Assembly: GCF_003315795.1 (NCBI RefSeq)
Contig: NZ_QMEY01000013.1
Span: forward strand, 1 to 64,000
DNA: 64,000 bases
DNA from: Spongiactinospora rosea
GTDB lineage: Bacteria > Actinomycetota > Actinomycetes > Streptosporangiales > Streptosporangiaceae
Direction of reading: 5' to 3'
Part shown: positions 49,480-57,290 of the stretch, in pieces
How the letters are laid out: every line of letters starts with the position of its first letter
Numbering within the stretch: the stretch's first letter is position 1
The notes under the pieces: generated by a model
Seen by the model: only the letters and a program-made list of their open reading frames with translations
Databases searched by the model: none
Told to the model about the DNA's origin: nothing
Translations under genes and position numbers: made by a program

Positions 49480-50153
49480 CGCCGGTCGTGGAGTGGCGTG
49501 ACGTCAGCCGTACCTACGACGCCGCGCCGCCGGTCGAGGCGCTCAAGCCGTGTTCCCTCACCATCGCCCGGGGCGACCACGTGGCGGTCATCGGCCGGTC
49601 CGGCTCGGGGAAGTCCACGCTGCTCAACCTGCTGGGCCTGCTGGACGCGCCGAGCGGCGGCACCTACCTGCTCGAAGGCAGCGACGTCGGCGGGCTGACC
49701 GAGGCGGCCAGGACAGGCGTGCGCAATCACCTGCTGGGCTTCGTCTTCCAGGCGTTCCACCTGTTGTCGTACCGCACCAGCCTTGAGAACGTCGAGCTCG
49801 CGCTGCTGTACTCGGGCGTCCCCCCGCGCCGACGCCGGGACAGCGCCGCAGAGGCGCTGACCAAGGTCGGGCTCGCGCATCGGCTCGACGCGTTCCCGCC
49901 GACGCTGTCGGGCGGTGAGCGGCAGCGCGTCGCCATCGCCCGCGCCATCGTCAAGCGGCCCAGCCTGCTGCTGTGCGACGAGCCGACGGGCAGCCTGGAC
50001 AGCGTCACCACGGGCACGGTCCTGGACCTGCTCGACGAACTGAACGGGGACGGGCTCACCGTGGTCGTGGTCACCCACGAAGACGATGTCGCCAAACGGG
50101 CGCGGCGGCTGGTCGAGATTCACGACGGACTGCTGACCGAGGCACGGGCGTGA
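49476..50153 (+). CDS. ABC transporter ATP-binding protein, MacB/LolD type
   Basis: A 225-residue ATPase. It contains Walker A GRSGSGKST, Q-loop FVFQAFHLL, signature LSGGERQRVAIARAIV, Walker B LLLCDEPTGSLD and H-loop VVTHEDD. The PTGSLD and SGGERQR forms are those of the MacB/LolD/FtsE class that works with FtsX-fold permeases. It overlaps both neighbours by 4 bases (ATGA at 49476, GTGA at 50150). It energises mechanotransmission by the permease encoded next rather than direct transport across the bilayer. Confidence 0.95.
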   Translation: MTPVVEWRDVSRTYDAAPPVEALKPCSLTIARGDHVAVIGRSGSGKSTLLNLLGLLDAPSGGTYLLEGSDVGGLTEAARTGVRNHLLGFVFQAFHLLSYRTSLENVELALLYSGVPPRRRRDSAAEALTKVGLAHRLDAFPPTLSGGERQRVAIARAIVKRPSLLLCDEPTGSLDSVTTGTVLDLLDELNGDGLTVVVVTHEDDVAKRARRLVEIHDGLLTEARA

Positions 50154-51391
50154 GCCCGGCGCGTTCCGCACGTGGCCGGGCCGACGGCGCGCTCCGCTCC
50201 AGGGTGGCCCCGCGCGACCTGATCGACGAGGCGCTGATCTGGATCGTCCGGCGCAGGGCGCGATCGCTCCTGACCGCGCTCGGCACGCTGCTCGGAGTCG
50301 GCGCGTTCGTGGCCACACTGGGCCTGACCAGTACCGCCGCCGCGCAGATCAGCGGCAGATTCGACGCGTACAAGGCCACGGAGGTGGTCATCCAGGACGG
50401 CCGTCCCGACACGCTCGATCCGCCCTACCCGCGCGACGCCGAGGGCCGTCTGCGACGGCTCAACGGCGTCGTCGAGGCGGGCGTCTTCTGGTCGGCGGCC
50501 GACGAGAGGCTACGCGTCCGCACCACCGAGCGCCGAGTGCCCGGCGAGGAGGGCGAGCACGGGATCACGCTGATCGCCGCCTCCCCCGCCGCGCTGCGCG
50601 CCGCCGGCGCCTCCGTCTCCTCCGGGCGGCTGTACGACGACGGCCACGCCCGCCGCGGCGACGACGTGGCCGTACTGGGGATCGGCGCCGCCCGCAGGCT
50701 CGGGATCACGAGCGCGGCCGGGGCCCCCGCCGTTTTCGTCGGCGACCACGCGCTGACCGTGATCGGCATCATCGACGACGTCGCGAGGAACCCCGACTTC
50801 CTGCTCGGGTTGATGGTCCCCGTCGAGACCGCCGAACGGCTGTGGGGCGACCAGGGCGCCCAGCGTAAGATCCTCATCAACACCCGGCTGGGAGCCGCCC
50901 AGCTCATCGGCTCCCAGGCCGCGATGGCGCTGCGCCCGCAGGATCCTGAACGTCTCGCCGTGATCGTCCCTCCCGACCCACAGACCCTCAGACAGGGGGT
51001 CGAGGGCGACCTCGGAAGCCTGTTCCTGCTCCTCGCCGGCGTCTCCCTGCTCGTCGGCGCCGTCGGCATCGCCAACACGACGCTGGTCTCCGTCATGGAG
51101 CGCACCGCCGAGATCGGCCTGCGCCGCGCCCTCGGGGCGCGCCGCCACCACATCGCCGGTCAGTTCCTGATCGAAAGCTCCCTCCTCGGCAGCGCGGGCG
51201 GACTGCTCGGCACCTGCACCGGCATCATCATCGTCACCGGGGTCTCGCTGGCCAGGCAGTGGAGCGCCGTCATGGAGCCCGCCCTCGTCTTCTCCGCACC
51301 GCTCATCGGCACCCTGACCGGCCTGATCGCAGGCGTGTACCCGGCCGTCAAGGCCGCGGGGATCACCCCCGTACAGGCGCTCAACCGCTGA
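50150..51391 (+). CDS. MacB-like FtsX-fold ABC permease
   Basis: A 413-residue permease. Helix 1 is at ~45-65 (ALGTLLGVGAFVATLGLT), followed by a ~210-residue extracellular MacB_PCD-type domain and three C-terminal helices. The FtsX-domain motifs are VGIANTTLVSVMERTAEIGLRRALGARRHHIAGQFLIES and the terminal AGVYPAVKAAGITPVQALNR. The GTG at 50150 overlaps the ATPase stop (GTGA). It is the last gene of the cassette with lipoprotein and adaptor; substrate unknown. Possible roles are antimicrobial peptide export or envelope stress relief. Confidence 0.92.
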   Translation: MSPARSARGRADGALRSRVAPRDLIDEALIWIVRRRARSLLTALGTLLGVGAFVATLGLTSTAAAQISGRFDAYKATEVVIQDGRPDTLDPPYPRDAEGRLRRLNGVVEAGVFWSAADERLRVRTTERRVPGEEGEHGITLIAASPAALRAAGASVSSGRLYDDGHARRGDDVAVLGIGAARRLGITSAAGAPAVFVGDHALTVIGIIDDVARNPDFLLGLMVPVETAERLWGDQGAQRKILINTRLGAAQLIGSQAAMALRPQDPERLAVIVPPDPQTLRQGVEGDLGSLFLLLAGVSLLVGAVGIANTTLVSVMERTAEIGLRRALGARRHHIAGQFLIESSLLGSAGGLLGTCTGIIIVTGVSLARQWSAVMEPALVFSAPLIGTLTGLIAGVYPAVKAAGITPVQALNR

Positions 51392-51586
51392 CCGAAGGAC
51401 TGTGTCCCGATGTCGGCCTGGCCGCCGCCCGCCGGCACAGCCACCAACGTGTTCGGGGACATGCTCTGGCCAGGGCGTGCTTGTACCGCGGCTGGACGTG
51501 GCGCGGCGCGGGGGGCCGGCCCGGTACACGCGAGGGCTGACGTCCCCGCTCCGAGCGGGCGTATGACCATGGTGTGACCCCGCACA

Positions 51587-51624
51587 CGAACCGCCCCTGA
51601 CCCGGGTGGGTCAGAGGCGGTTCG
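51587..51624. terminator. tmRNA hairpin terminator
   Basis: CGAACCGCCCCTGACCC (51587-51603) pairs with GGGTCAGAGGCGGTTCG (51608-51624) with one mismatch and a 4-base loop. It directly follows the 3' end of ssrA on the minus strand and matches the hairpin at 46051-46085 in core sequence. Confidence 0.85.
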
Positions 51625-51630
51625 TAGATG

Positions 51631-52015
51631 TGGAGGTGGCGGGAATCGAACCCGCGTCCTTCAACCCCAAAACAGGGCTTCTCCGGGCGCAGCCTGCTTT
51701 AGATTTTCTCAGCCCCGGCGATCACACAGGCATGTCGCCGACGGGCTCAGCCACTGTGAGATTTCCCGCGCGACCCCCGTGGCCGGGGTCGGCGGTTGAG
51801 CCTCCTAGCGATGCCGGGCTCGGGCCGGAGGCGGTCCCGAGTCGGCAGAGGTCACTCGCTGCTTAGGCGGCGAGGCCCAGGCTGGCCTGGGAAACCTCAG
51901 CGTGCTTCTTATTGGCACTTGTTGTTTGCGGTCACAGGATTAACGAGGTTATGTCCGCAGTCCTCGGCCCGCTTCCCACTGCCTTGCAAGGTCGAAGTCG
52001 AAGCCGGTCACCCCC
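51631..52015 (-). ncRNA. ssrA: transfer-messenger RNA (tmRNA)
   Basis: On the minus strand the 5' end GGGGGTGACCGGCTTCGAC and the 3' end GGTTCGATTCCCGCCACCTCC form the tRNA-like domain; GGGGGTG pairs with CACCTCC over seven positions including one G-U. CCA is not encoded. The length of 385 nt is normal. The likely tag frame runs from GCC (51916-51914) to TAA (51865-51863) and encodes ANKKHAEVSQASLGLAA, with the expected AN start and LAA end. It rescues stalled ribosomes with SmpB, encoded 2.7 kb away on the same strand. Ends are set from pairing, so they may shift by a base or two. Confidence 0.93.
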
Positions 52016-52125
52016 ATGTGCTGTTGTCAAGCTGTCGGTGTCCGTCCAGGCCCACCGAGTGATCTGACGATACCCTCTACAACACCCTTCATGCCAACAT
52101 GATTCCCGATCGTCCAGGGGCCGCC

Positions 52126-52641
52126 ATGATCGAGCTTCCGCAGGACTATCCGATCGTCGAGCGTGACGCCGTACGCCTGGTCGTGTGCGACTCCCTGGAG
52201 CGGATCCTGCTGTTCCACACGCGTGAGCCGGTGCACCCCGAGCTGGGGACGTGGTGGGAGCTTCCCGGGGGCGGGATGGACCCTGGGGAGACGTTCGTGG
52301 AGACGGCGGTGCGGGAGTTGCGGGAGGAGACGGGGATCGTCGTGGCGGCGGCGCAGGTGGGGCCGCCGAGCTGGCGGCGGCGGGCGTCGTTCCGGCATCG
52401 GGACAAGCGGCATGTGCAGAACGAGGTCGTGGTGCAGGTGCGGCTCGCCGTGCCGGGGCCCGACGTGGACGAGGCCGAGCGGCTGGACTACGAGCTGGAG
52501 GACTACTTCGGCTTCCGCTGGTGGGCCGTCGCCGACGTCGTGGCGAGCCAGGAGGCGTTCTATCCGGGCAGGCTGCCCGGGCTGCTCACCGGCTTCCTGG
52601 CCGGGGAGGAGATCGACGAGCCGTTCGAGCTGTGGTCGTGA
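52126..52641 (+). CDS. Nudix hydrolase
   Basis: A 171-residue protein with a complete Nudix box at residues 49-71 (GGMDPGETFVETAVRELREETGI, matching Gx5Ex7REUxEExGU). It hydrolyses nucleoside diphosphates linked to another moiety; the substrate is not determinable. Flanking sequence VRLVVCDSLERILLFHTREPVHPELGTWWELPGG is typical of the family. The ATG at 52126 has AGGGG 7 bases upstream; an ATG at 52099 is open but without a site. It is divergent from ssrA and convergent with the PBP-like gene; a hairpin terminator follows at 52650. Confidence 0.92.
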   Translation: MIELPQDYPIVERDAVRLVVCDSLERILLFHTREPVHPELGTWWELPGGGMDPGETFVETAVRELREETGIVVAAAQVGPPSWRRRASFRHRDKRHVQNEVVVQVRLAVPGPDVDEAERLDYELEDYFGFRWWAVADVVASQEAFYPGRLPGLLTGFLAGEEIDEPFELWS

Positions 52642-52649
52642 GGCGCGAA

Positions 52650-52688
52650 GCCCCGGGAGCGCGGCACGCACGCACGCGCTCCCGGGGC
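52650..52688. terminator. hairpin terminator after the Nudix gene
   Basis: GCCCCGGGAGCGCG (52650-52663) pairs perfectly over 14 bases with CGCGCTCCCGGGGC (52675-52688), with an 11-base loop. A second, shorter stem (GACCGG ... CCGGTC) follows. It lies between the Nudix gene and the convergent PBP-like gene. Confidence 0.8.
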
Positions 52689-52855
52689 CGACCGGCAGGG
52701 TCGCGCCGGTCCGGACGGCAAGGCTTCCCCCGAGATGAAGCCTTGTCCCATCACGGCGACTGAGCCCGCAACCCCCCAAGCGGTGCCCAGTCACCTAGTA
52801 AGACGCGAACGGCACCACCGATGGTTGCTCCGGGTGCTTCCGTTTTTTCGTAGCG

Positions 52856-54739
52856 TCACGCCGTGCTGTGCACGCCGTGGAAGAAGGCCCCCGCGATGGC
52901 CGCCGGGTCGTTGCCCTCGGCCAGTACGGCGACGGCCACGTCGTCCTGGTAGCCGATGAACCACGAGCGGTCACCCGTGGTGAACGAGCTGATGCCGTAC
53001 ACCTGCGGGCCGTTGGCGTTGGCCGTGGCGGCGGTGCCGGAGGTGACCCCGGCGCGCATGAGGCCCCTGAGCATGTCGGTGCGGGCGGGGTCGAGCTTGA
53101 TCGGGTTGGGCTGGCGGACCGGTGGGGTCTCGGCGGCCGGGTCGGGGGTGGCCGGCTGCTTGACCAGGACCGGCGGGTGCCAGGTGCCGTTCTTGATCGC
53201 GCCCGCGATCAGCGCCATGGACAGCGGGCTGACCTTGATGTTCTGGCCGACGATGGCCTTGGCCCTGGCGGCGCTGCTGGTGAGCCTGGGCAGCGAGCCG
53301 GAGAAGGACTTCAGGGGCAGTTGCCAGTCGCTGCCGATGCCGAAGCTGCGGGCGCTGGCGGACAGGGTGCCGGCGTCCACCCGGCGGCCGAGCGCGGCCA
53401 GCGCGGTGACGCAGGCGTTGGCCAGGCTGCCCTTGAAGGTCGGCGTGCCCCCGGTGGAGCCGCCGGTCTGCTGGAACCGGGCGCCGCCCACCGTGCGTTC
53501 GGACGGGCAGGGCAGCCGCTGCTTGGCGGTGACCCCGGCCTGCAGCAGCGCGTCGGCGGCCACGATGGAGAACACGCTGCCCGCGGCGAACTTCCCGCCC
53601 AGCGCGTCCTTCTCCTGGTGGAACTGCTGGGTGGCGACCGCCAGGACCTCGCCGGTGGACGCCTTGACCGCGACCAGCGCGGCCTTGTTGGCGCTGGCCA
53701 CGGCGACCTCGGCCGACCCCTGGAGGCGGGCGTCGATGGTGGTCTGGACCGGGGCGTTGGAGCGGCCCTCCCACTTGGCCAGCTCGGCGACCTCCTTGCC
53801 GGTCTTCAGGTCAAGGGTGATCACGCGGATCGCGGTCGCGCCGGTGAGCTGGTCCTGGTACGCCTTCTGCAGCCCGCTCAGGCCCACCGAGTCGCCCGCC
53901 CGCTGCGGGCCGCCGAGCTGCTGCTCGGTCTCCGGGGTGATCGCGCTCACCCGGCCGACGATCTGCGTGGGGGCGCCCGGGTCGACCGGCTGTTTCTGCG
54001 GGCGGATGGTGATGCCCTGGATGGCGTTCAGGCGCGACTGCAGCTCGGCGTACTTGCGGCGGCCGAAGGTGACCAGCGGCGCCAGCTCGTTCGGCGGGGC
54101 CGAGTGGATCCGGCTGAGCAGCCGGTCCTGGGCGAAGCCGGTCACCTCCGCCAGCTCCTCGCACAGCCGCTCGGGGTCCTTCAGGTGGGCCGGGGTGACC
54201 CCGGCGACGTAGAGAACGGCGTCGCGTTGCAGCGCGTCGCGGTTGCGGTCGAGCACCGGCTGGCGGCTGTCGGAAATCGGCGGGACCGCGAACCGCTGTC
54301 CCTCCTTGAGCTGCGGGTGCAGCACACTCGGCGACCAGCGGACCTTCCAGGCGCCGTCCACCAGGTGCAGCGGCAGCTTGCCGTGGTAGACCCACAGCGG
54401 GTTGTTCTCCCCCAGGTCGACCTCGGCGCGGAAACCGGCCTGCGAGGCGTCGCCGGACCGCGACACGCCGGTGAGGTGGAAGCGCAGGGACGCCGCGTCG
54501 AGCTGCAGGCGTACCTCCGCAAGGGCCTTTGCCACGTGCCCCGGGTCGCCGTCGGTACGGCGGGCGGCCATCTCGTAGTCGCCGGACTGCCAGCCGACCA
54601 GGAAGTCGCGTACCGCGTCGTGCGCCGAGGGCTCCTCGAAACAGCCGGACAGCAGCGGGGCGGAGGCGGCGAGCGCCAGGGCCGCGGCGACGGTCTTCCT
54701 GACCGGGGTCCGGGCGGGTAGGGCAGATGCCACGGTCAC
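52856..54739 (-). CDS. penicillin-binding-protein-like lipoprotein with degraded active-site motifs
   Basis: A 627-residue lipoprotein (Cys33 in PLLSGC). An NTF2-like (MecA-N) domain occupies ~38-155 (HDAVRDFLVGWQSGDYEMAARRTDG), then a dimerisation-type region and a C-terminal transpeptidase fold (~345-627). The catalytic motifs appear lost. SxxK is Ser388-Val-Phe-Ser391 (AAGSVFSIVAADALL). The SxN region reads Ser438-Leu-Ala440. KTG is Thr566-Ser-Gly568 (VTSGTA). The fold aligns well otherwise, ending with SWFIGYQDDVAVAVLAEG. It is therefore probably a non-catalytic cell-wall protein. The GTG start overlaps the smpB stop (GTGA), so it is in the same transcript as smpB. Confidence 0.85.
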   Translation of the reverse strand: MTVASALPARTPVRKTVAAALALAASAPLLSGCFEEPSAHDAVRDFLVGWQSGDYEMAARRTDGDPGHVAKALAEVRLQLDAASLRFHLTGVSRSGDASQAGFRAEVDLGENNPLWVYHGKLPLHLVDGAWKVRWSPSVLHPQLKEGQRFAVPPISDSRQPVLDRNRDALQRDAVLYVAGVTPAHLKDPERLCEELAEVTGFAQDRLLSRIHSAPPNELAPLVTFGRRKYAELQSRLNAIQGITIRPQKQPVDPGAPTQIVGRVSAITPETEQQLGGPQRAGDSVGLSGLQKAYQDQLTGATAIRVITLDLKTGKEVAELAKWEGRSNAPVQTTIDARLQGSAEVAVASANKAALVAVKASTGEVLAVATQQFHQEKDALGGKFAAGSVFSIVAADALLQAGVTAKQRLPCPSERTVGGARFQQTGGSTGGTPTFKGSLANACVTALAALGRRVDAGTLSASARSFGIGSDWQLPLKSFSGSLPRLTSSAARAKAIVGQNIKVSPLSMALIAGAIKNGTWHPPVLVKQPATPDPAAETPPVRQPNPIKLDPARTDMLRGLMRAGVTSGTAATANANGPQVYGISSFTTGDRSWFIGYQDDVAVAVLAEGNDPAAIAGAFFHGVHSTA

Positions 54740-55203
54740 CTGTACCTGTGCCGCGTCTCGCGGGCCATCTCCCGCTTCGCCTGCTTCTCGGCGAGCGCGT
54801 GCCGCTTGTCCCAGTCCTTCTTGCCGCGGGCGAGCCCCAGCTCCACCTTGGCCTTCCCGTCCTTGAAGTACAGCTCCAGCGGCACGACCGTCAGCCCGCC
54901 CTCCTTGGTCTTGCCGGCGAGCTTGTCGATCTCCTTGCGGTGCAGCAGCAGCTTGCGTGTACGGCGAGCCGCGTGGTTGGTCCACGTCCCCTGGGAGTAT
55001 TCGGGGATGTGGACGTTGATCAGCCACATCTCGCCGTCCTTGACGGTGGCGTACCCCTCCGAAAGCGATGCGCGACCGGCCCGGAGGGACTTGACCTCCG
55101 TGCCACGCAGCACCATGCCCGCCTCGAAGGTGTCTTCGATGTGGAAGTCGTGGCGGGCGCGTTTGTTTCTGGCGATCGTCTTGCGCCCGGTCTCGTGTGG
55201 CAT
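54736..55203 (-). CDS. smpB: SsrA-binding protein SmpB
   Basis: A 155-residue protein of family-standard length. It has RKTIARNKRARHDFHIEDTFEAGMVLRGTEVKSLRAG at the N-terminus and INVHIPEYSQGTWTNHAARRTRKLLLHRKEI in the middle. The basic tail KKDWDKRHALAEKQAKREMARETRHRYR is the C-terminal helix that enters the mRNA channel of stalled ribosomes. It partners with tmRNA (51631-52015). TAGGCT lies 7 bases before the ATG, suggesting a leaderless promoter of its own within the ftsEX-smpB region. It is followed by the overlapping PBP-like gene. Confidence 0.97.
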   Translation of the reverse strand: MPHETGRKTIARNKRARHDFHIEDTFEAGMVLRGTEVKSLRAGRASLSEGYATVKDGEMWLINVHIPEYSQGTWTNHAARRTRKLLLHRKEIDKLAGKTKEGGLTVVPLELYFKDGKAKVELGLARGKKDWDKRHALAEKQAKREMARETRHRYR

Positions 55204-55226
55204 GCCTTCGAGCCTACCGGCCGGTC

Positions 55227-56132
55227 TCAGACCCGGAGGTAACGGCGGAGCGTGACGAACGACGCCATCACACAGATGATCACGCCGATGGCCATCGTCA
55301 GCATGATCACCCAGGCGACGTCGTTCCAGCCCAGCGCGCTGCTGCCGAGGTACTGGCCGACGCTCTCGAACAGGAAGACCTTGGACATGATCAACAGGGT
55401 GGCCGCGACCACCCCGCCGACCAGACCGGCGATCATGCCCTCCATCACGAACGGGAGCTGGATGTAGAGGTTGGAGGCCCCGACCAGGCGCATGATGCCG
55501 GTCTCCCGGCGGCGGTTGTAGGCCGACAGGCGCACGGTGTTGCCGATCAGCAGGATCGCCGCGAAGACCAGGATGAACGCGACCGCCAGCGCCGACCAGC
55601 GCAGCCGTTCCAGCAGCGAGAACCAGATCTCCAGGATCTTCTTCTGGTCCACGACGTTGGAGACGCCAGGCGCGCCCTTGATCCGCTCCATGACGGCGGA
55701 GTAGCTCTCCGGGTTCTTCACCTTGACCCGGAAGGACTCGGGCATGTCCTCGACCTTCACGGCGGCGACCAGCACGCTGTCGGCGCCGTACTGGTCCTTG
55801 AAGTTCTGGTACGCCTTGGTGGCGTCCTCGTAGTAGACCTGCTGGACCTCGGGCATCGCCTGGATCTGCTGGCGCAGCGTCTCGCGCTCCTGCTCGGTGA
55901 CGCCGCCGGTGTTCTTGCACGCCTCGAACGGTGAGTCCTTCGAGCAGAGGAAGGCCGAGATCTCCACCTTGTCGGCCCAGAAGGTCTTCATGTTGGAGAC
56001 CTGGGCGTTGATCATCAGTCCGACGCCCAGCAGCGCCATGCCGATGGCCACCGTGACGATGACCGCGACGGTCATCGTGAGGTTGCGGCGAAGGCCGATC
56101 CACACCTCGGAAAAGATGAAATTCGCCCGCAT
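55227..56132 (-). CDS. ftsX: cell division protein FtsX
   Basis: A 301-residue membrane protein with four helices and a ~140-residue extracellular loop after helix 1 (WADKVEISAFLCSKDSPFEACKNTGG ... FRVKVKNPESY). The C-terminal FtsX domain contains NTVRLSAYNRRRETGIMRLVGASNLYIQLPFVMEGMIAG, the family signature. With FtsE it forms an ABC-like complex that activates cell-wall hydrolases at the division site rather than transporting a substrate. The loop has two Cys residues (SAFLC and FEACK) that could form a disulfide. It lies 39 bases downstream of ftsE. Confidence 0.97.
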   Translation of the reverse strand: MRANFIFSEVWIGLRRNLTMTVAVIVTVAIGMALLGVGLMINAQVSNMKTFWADKVEISAFLCSKDSPFEACKNTGGVTEQERETLRQQIQAMPEVQQVYYEDATKAYQNFKDQYGADSVLVAAVKVEDMPESFRVKVKNPESYSAVMERIKGAPGVSNVVDQKKILEIWFSLLERLRWSALAVAFILVFAAILLIGNTVRLSAYNRRRETGIMRLVGASNLYIQLPFVMEGMIAGLVGGVVAATLLIMSKVFLFESVGQYLGSSALGWNDVAWVIMLTMAIGVIICVMASFVTLRRYLRV

Positions 56133-56171
56133 GCTCTTCCTGTAACTCCTGGTCCGGTCTAAGGATGCTGG

Positions 56172-56861
56172 TCAGTACGCCTGGCCGTACACTCCGCGCG
56201 ACTGGTCTCGGACGATCTTGCCGTCCTCCAGCTCTACCACGCGCTTGCGCATGGAGTCGACGATCGCCGCGTCGTGTGTGGCCATGACGACCGTGGTGCC
56301 GGTCCTGTTGATCCGGTCGAGCACCTTCATGATGCCGATGCTCGTCGCCGGGTCGATGTTGCCGGTGGGCTCGTCGGCGAGGAGGATCATGGGGCGGTTG
56401 ACGAACGCGCGGGCCATCGCGACCCGCTGCTGCTCACCGCCGGACAGCTCGTCGGGCATCCGGTGGGCCTTGCCCTCCAGGCCGACCAGCTCGACGACCT
56501 CGGGAACGACCTTTCTGATGAAGCGCCGGGGCTTGCCGATCACCTCCAGGGCGAACGCGACGTTCTCGTACACGTTCTTGTTGGGGAGCAGCCGGAAGTC
56601 CTGGAAGACGCAGCCGATACGGCGGCGCAGGTGCGGGACCTTGAAGTTGGACAGGCGGGCGAGGTCCTTGCCGGCGACATGGATCGCCCCGGCGTTGGGC
56701 CGCTCCTCCTTCAGGACGAGTCGGAGGAACGTCGACTTGCCTGACCCCGAGGGCCCGACGAGGAACACGAACTCCCCCTTGTCCACGTCCACGCTGATGT
56801 GGTCGAGGGCGGGGCGGTTCTGGTTCGCGTAGACCTTGGTGACGTTATCGAAATGGATCAC
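56172..56861 (-). CDS. ftsE: cell division ATP-binding protein FtsE
   Basis: A 229-residue ATPase with Walker A GPSGSGKST, Q-loop VFQDFRLL, signature LSGGEQQRVAMARAFV, Walker B LLADEPTGNID and H-loop VMATHDAAIV. It begins VIHFDNVTKVYANQ, a standard FtsE start. The GTG at 56861 is preceded at about 19 bases by TAGACT, a possible -10. It couples ATP hydrolysis to FtsX conformational change. It is divergent from a small zinc-ribbon membrane protein gene and upstream of ftsX and smpB on the same strand. Confidence 0.97.
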   Translation of the reverse strand: MIHFDNVTKVYANQNRPALDHISVDVDKGEFVFLVGPSGSGKSTFLRLVLKEERPNAGAIHVAGKDLARLSNFKVPHLRRRIGCVFQDFRLLPNKNVYENVAFALEVIGKPRRFIRKVVPEVVELVGLEGKAHRMPDELSGGEQQRVAMARAFVNRPMILLADEPTGNIDPATSIGIMKVLDRINRTGTTVVMATHDAAIVDSMRKRVVELEDGKIVRDQSRGVYGQAY

Positions 56862-57085
56862 GGGCGCATCACGGCATGTCAGTCTAGGGGTTCGGGACGG
56901 TCGCGGGGGTGGTAGTGGCCACATCCCGCCGTTCGCCGGCCGGGGGGCGTAGATCTTTACCCTTGATCGACGTTCCGGTTGGCCATGGCACAGTCTAGGG
57001 GGAACACTGGCATGGAAGGTCCATAACGGAAACAAAACGATTGCGCGTATAGCATCGGTAGGGCAATGAAGGAGGGGAGCAGACC

Positions 57086-57277
57086 ATGAGCTGCGATCAT
57101 CTGATCTGCGCGCGGTGCGCCGGGCCGGTCGCCGAAGGCCGGTGCCCGCAGTGCCGCGCGATCAGGGACGAGCTGCACGGGCGCGGCCCCGGCGGCATTC
57201 CGCCGGCGCTCATCGTGGCCGCCCTGATCGCGCTGCTGGTCGTCTCCCTGGGGCTGCGCGAGCTGGTGCTCGGCTGA
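57086..57277 (+). CDS. small membrane protein with CxxC pairs
   Basis: A 63-residue protein beginning MSCDHLICARCAGPVAEGRCPQC. The two CxxC pairs in the first 25 residues form a probable zinc ribbon, and a C-terminal hydrophobic helix spans ~41-58. AAGGAGGGG lies 10 bases before the ATG, an excellent site. It is flanked by ftsE (divergent) and prfB (convergent). Its position in the division/translation block suggests a conserved housekeeping accessory, but I do not recognise it as a named family. Confidence 0.75.
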   Translation: MSCDHLICARCAGPVAEGRCPQCRAIRDELHGRGPGGIPPALIVAALIALLVVSLGLRELVLG

Positions 57278-57290
57278 CCCCGCCGCGGGC

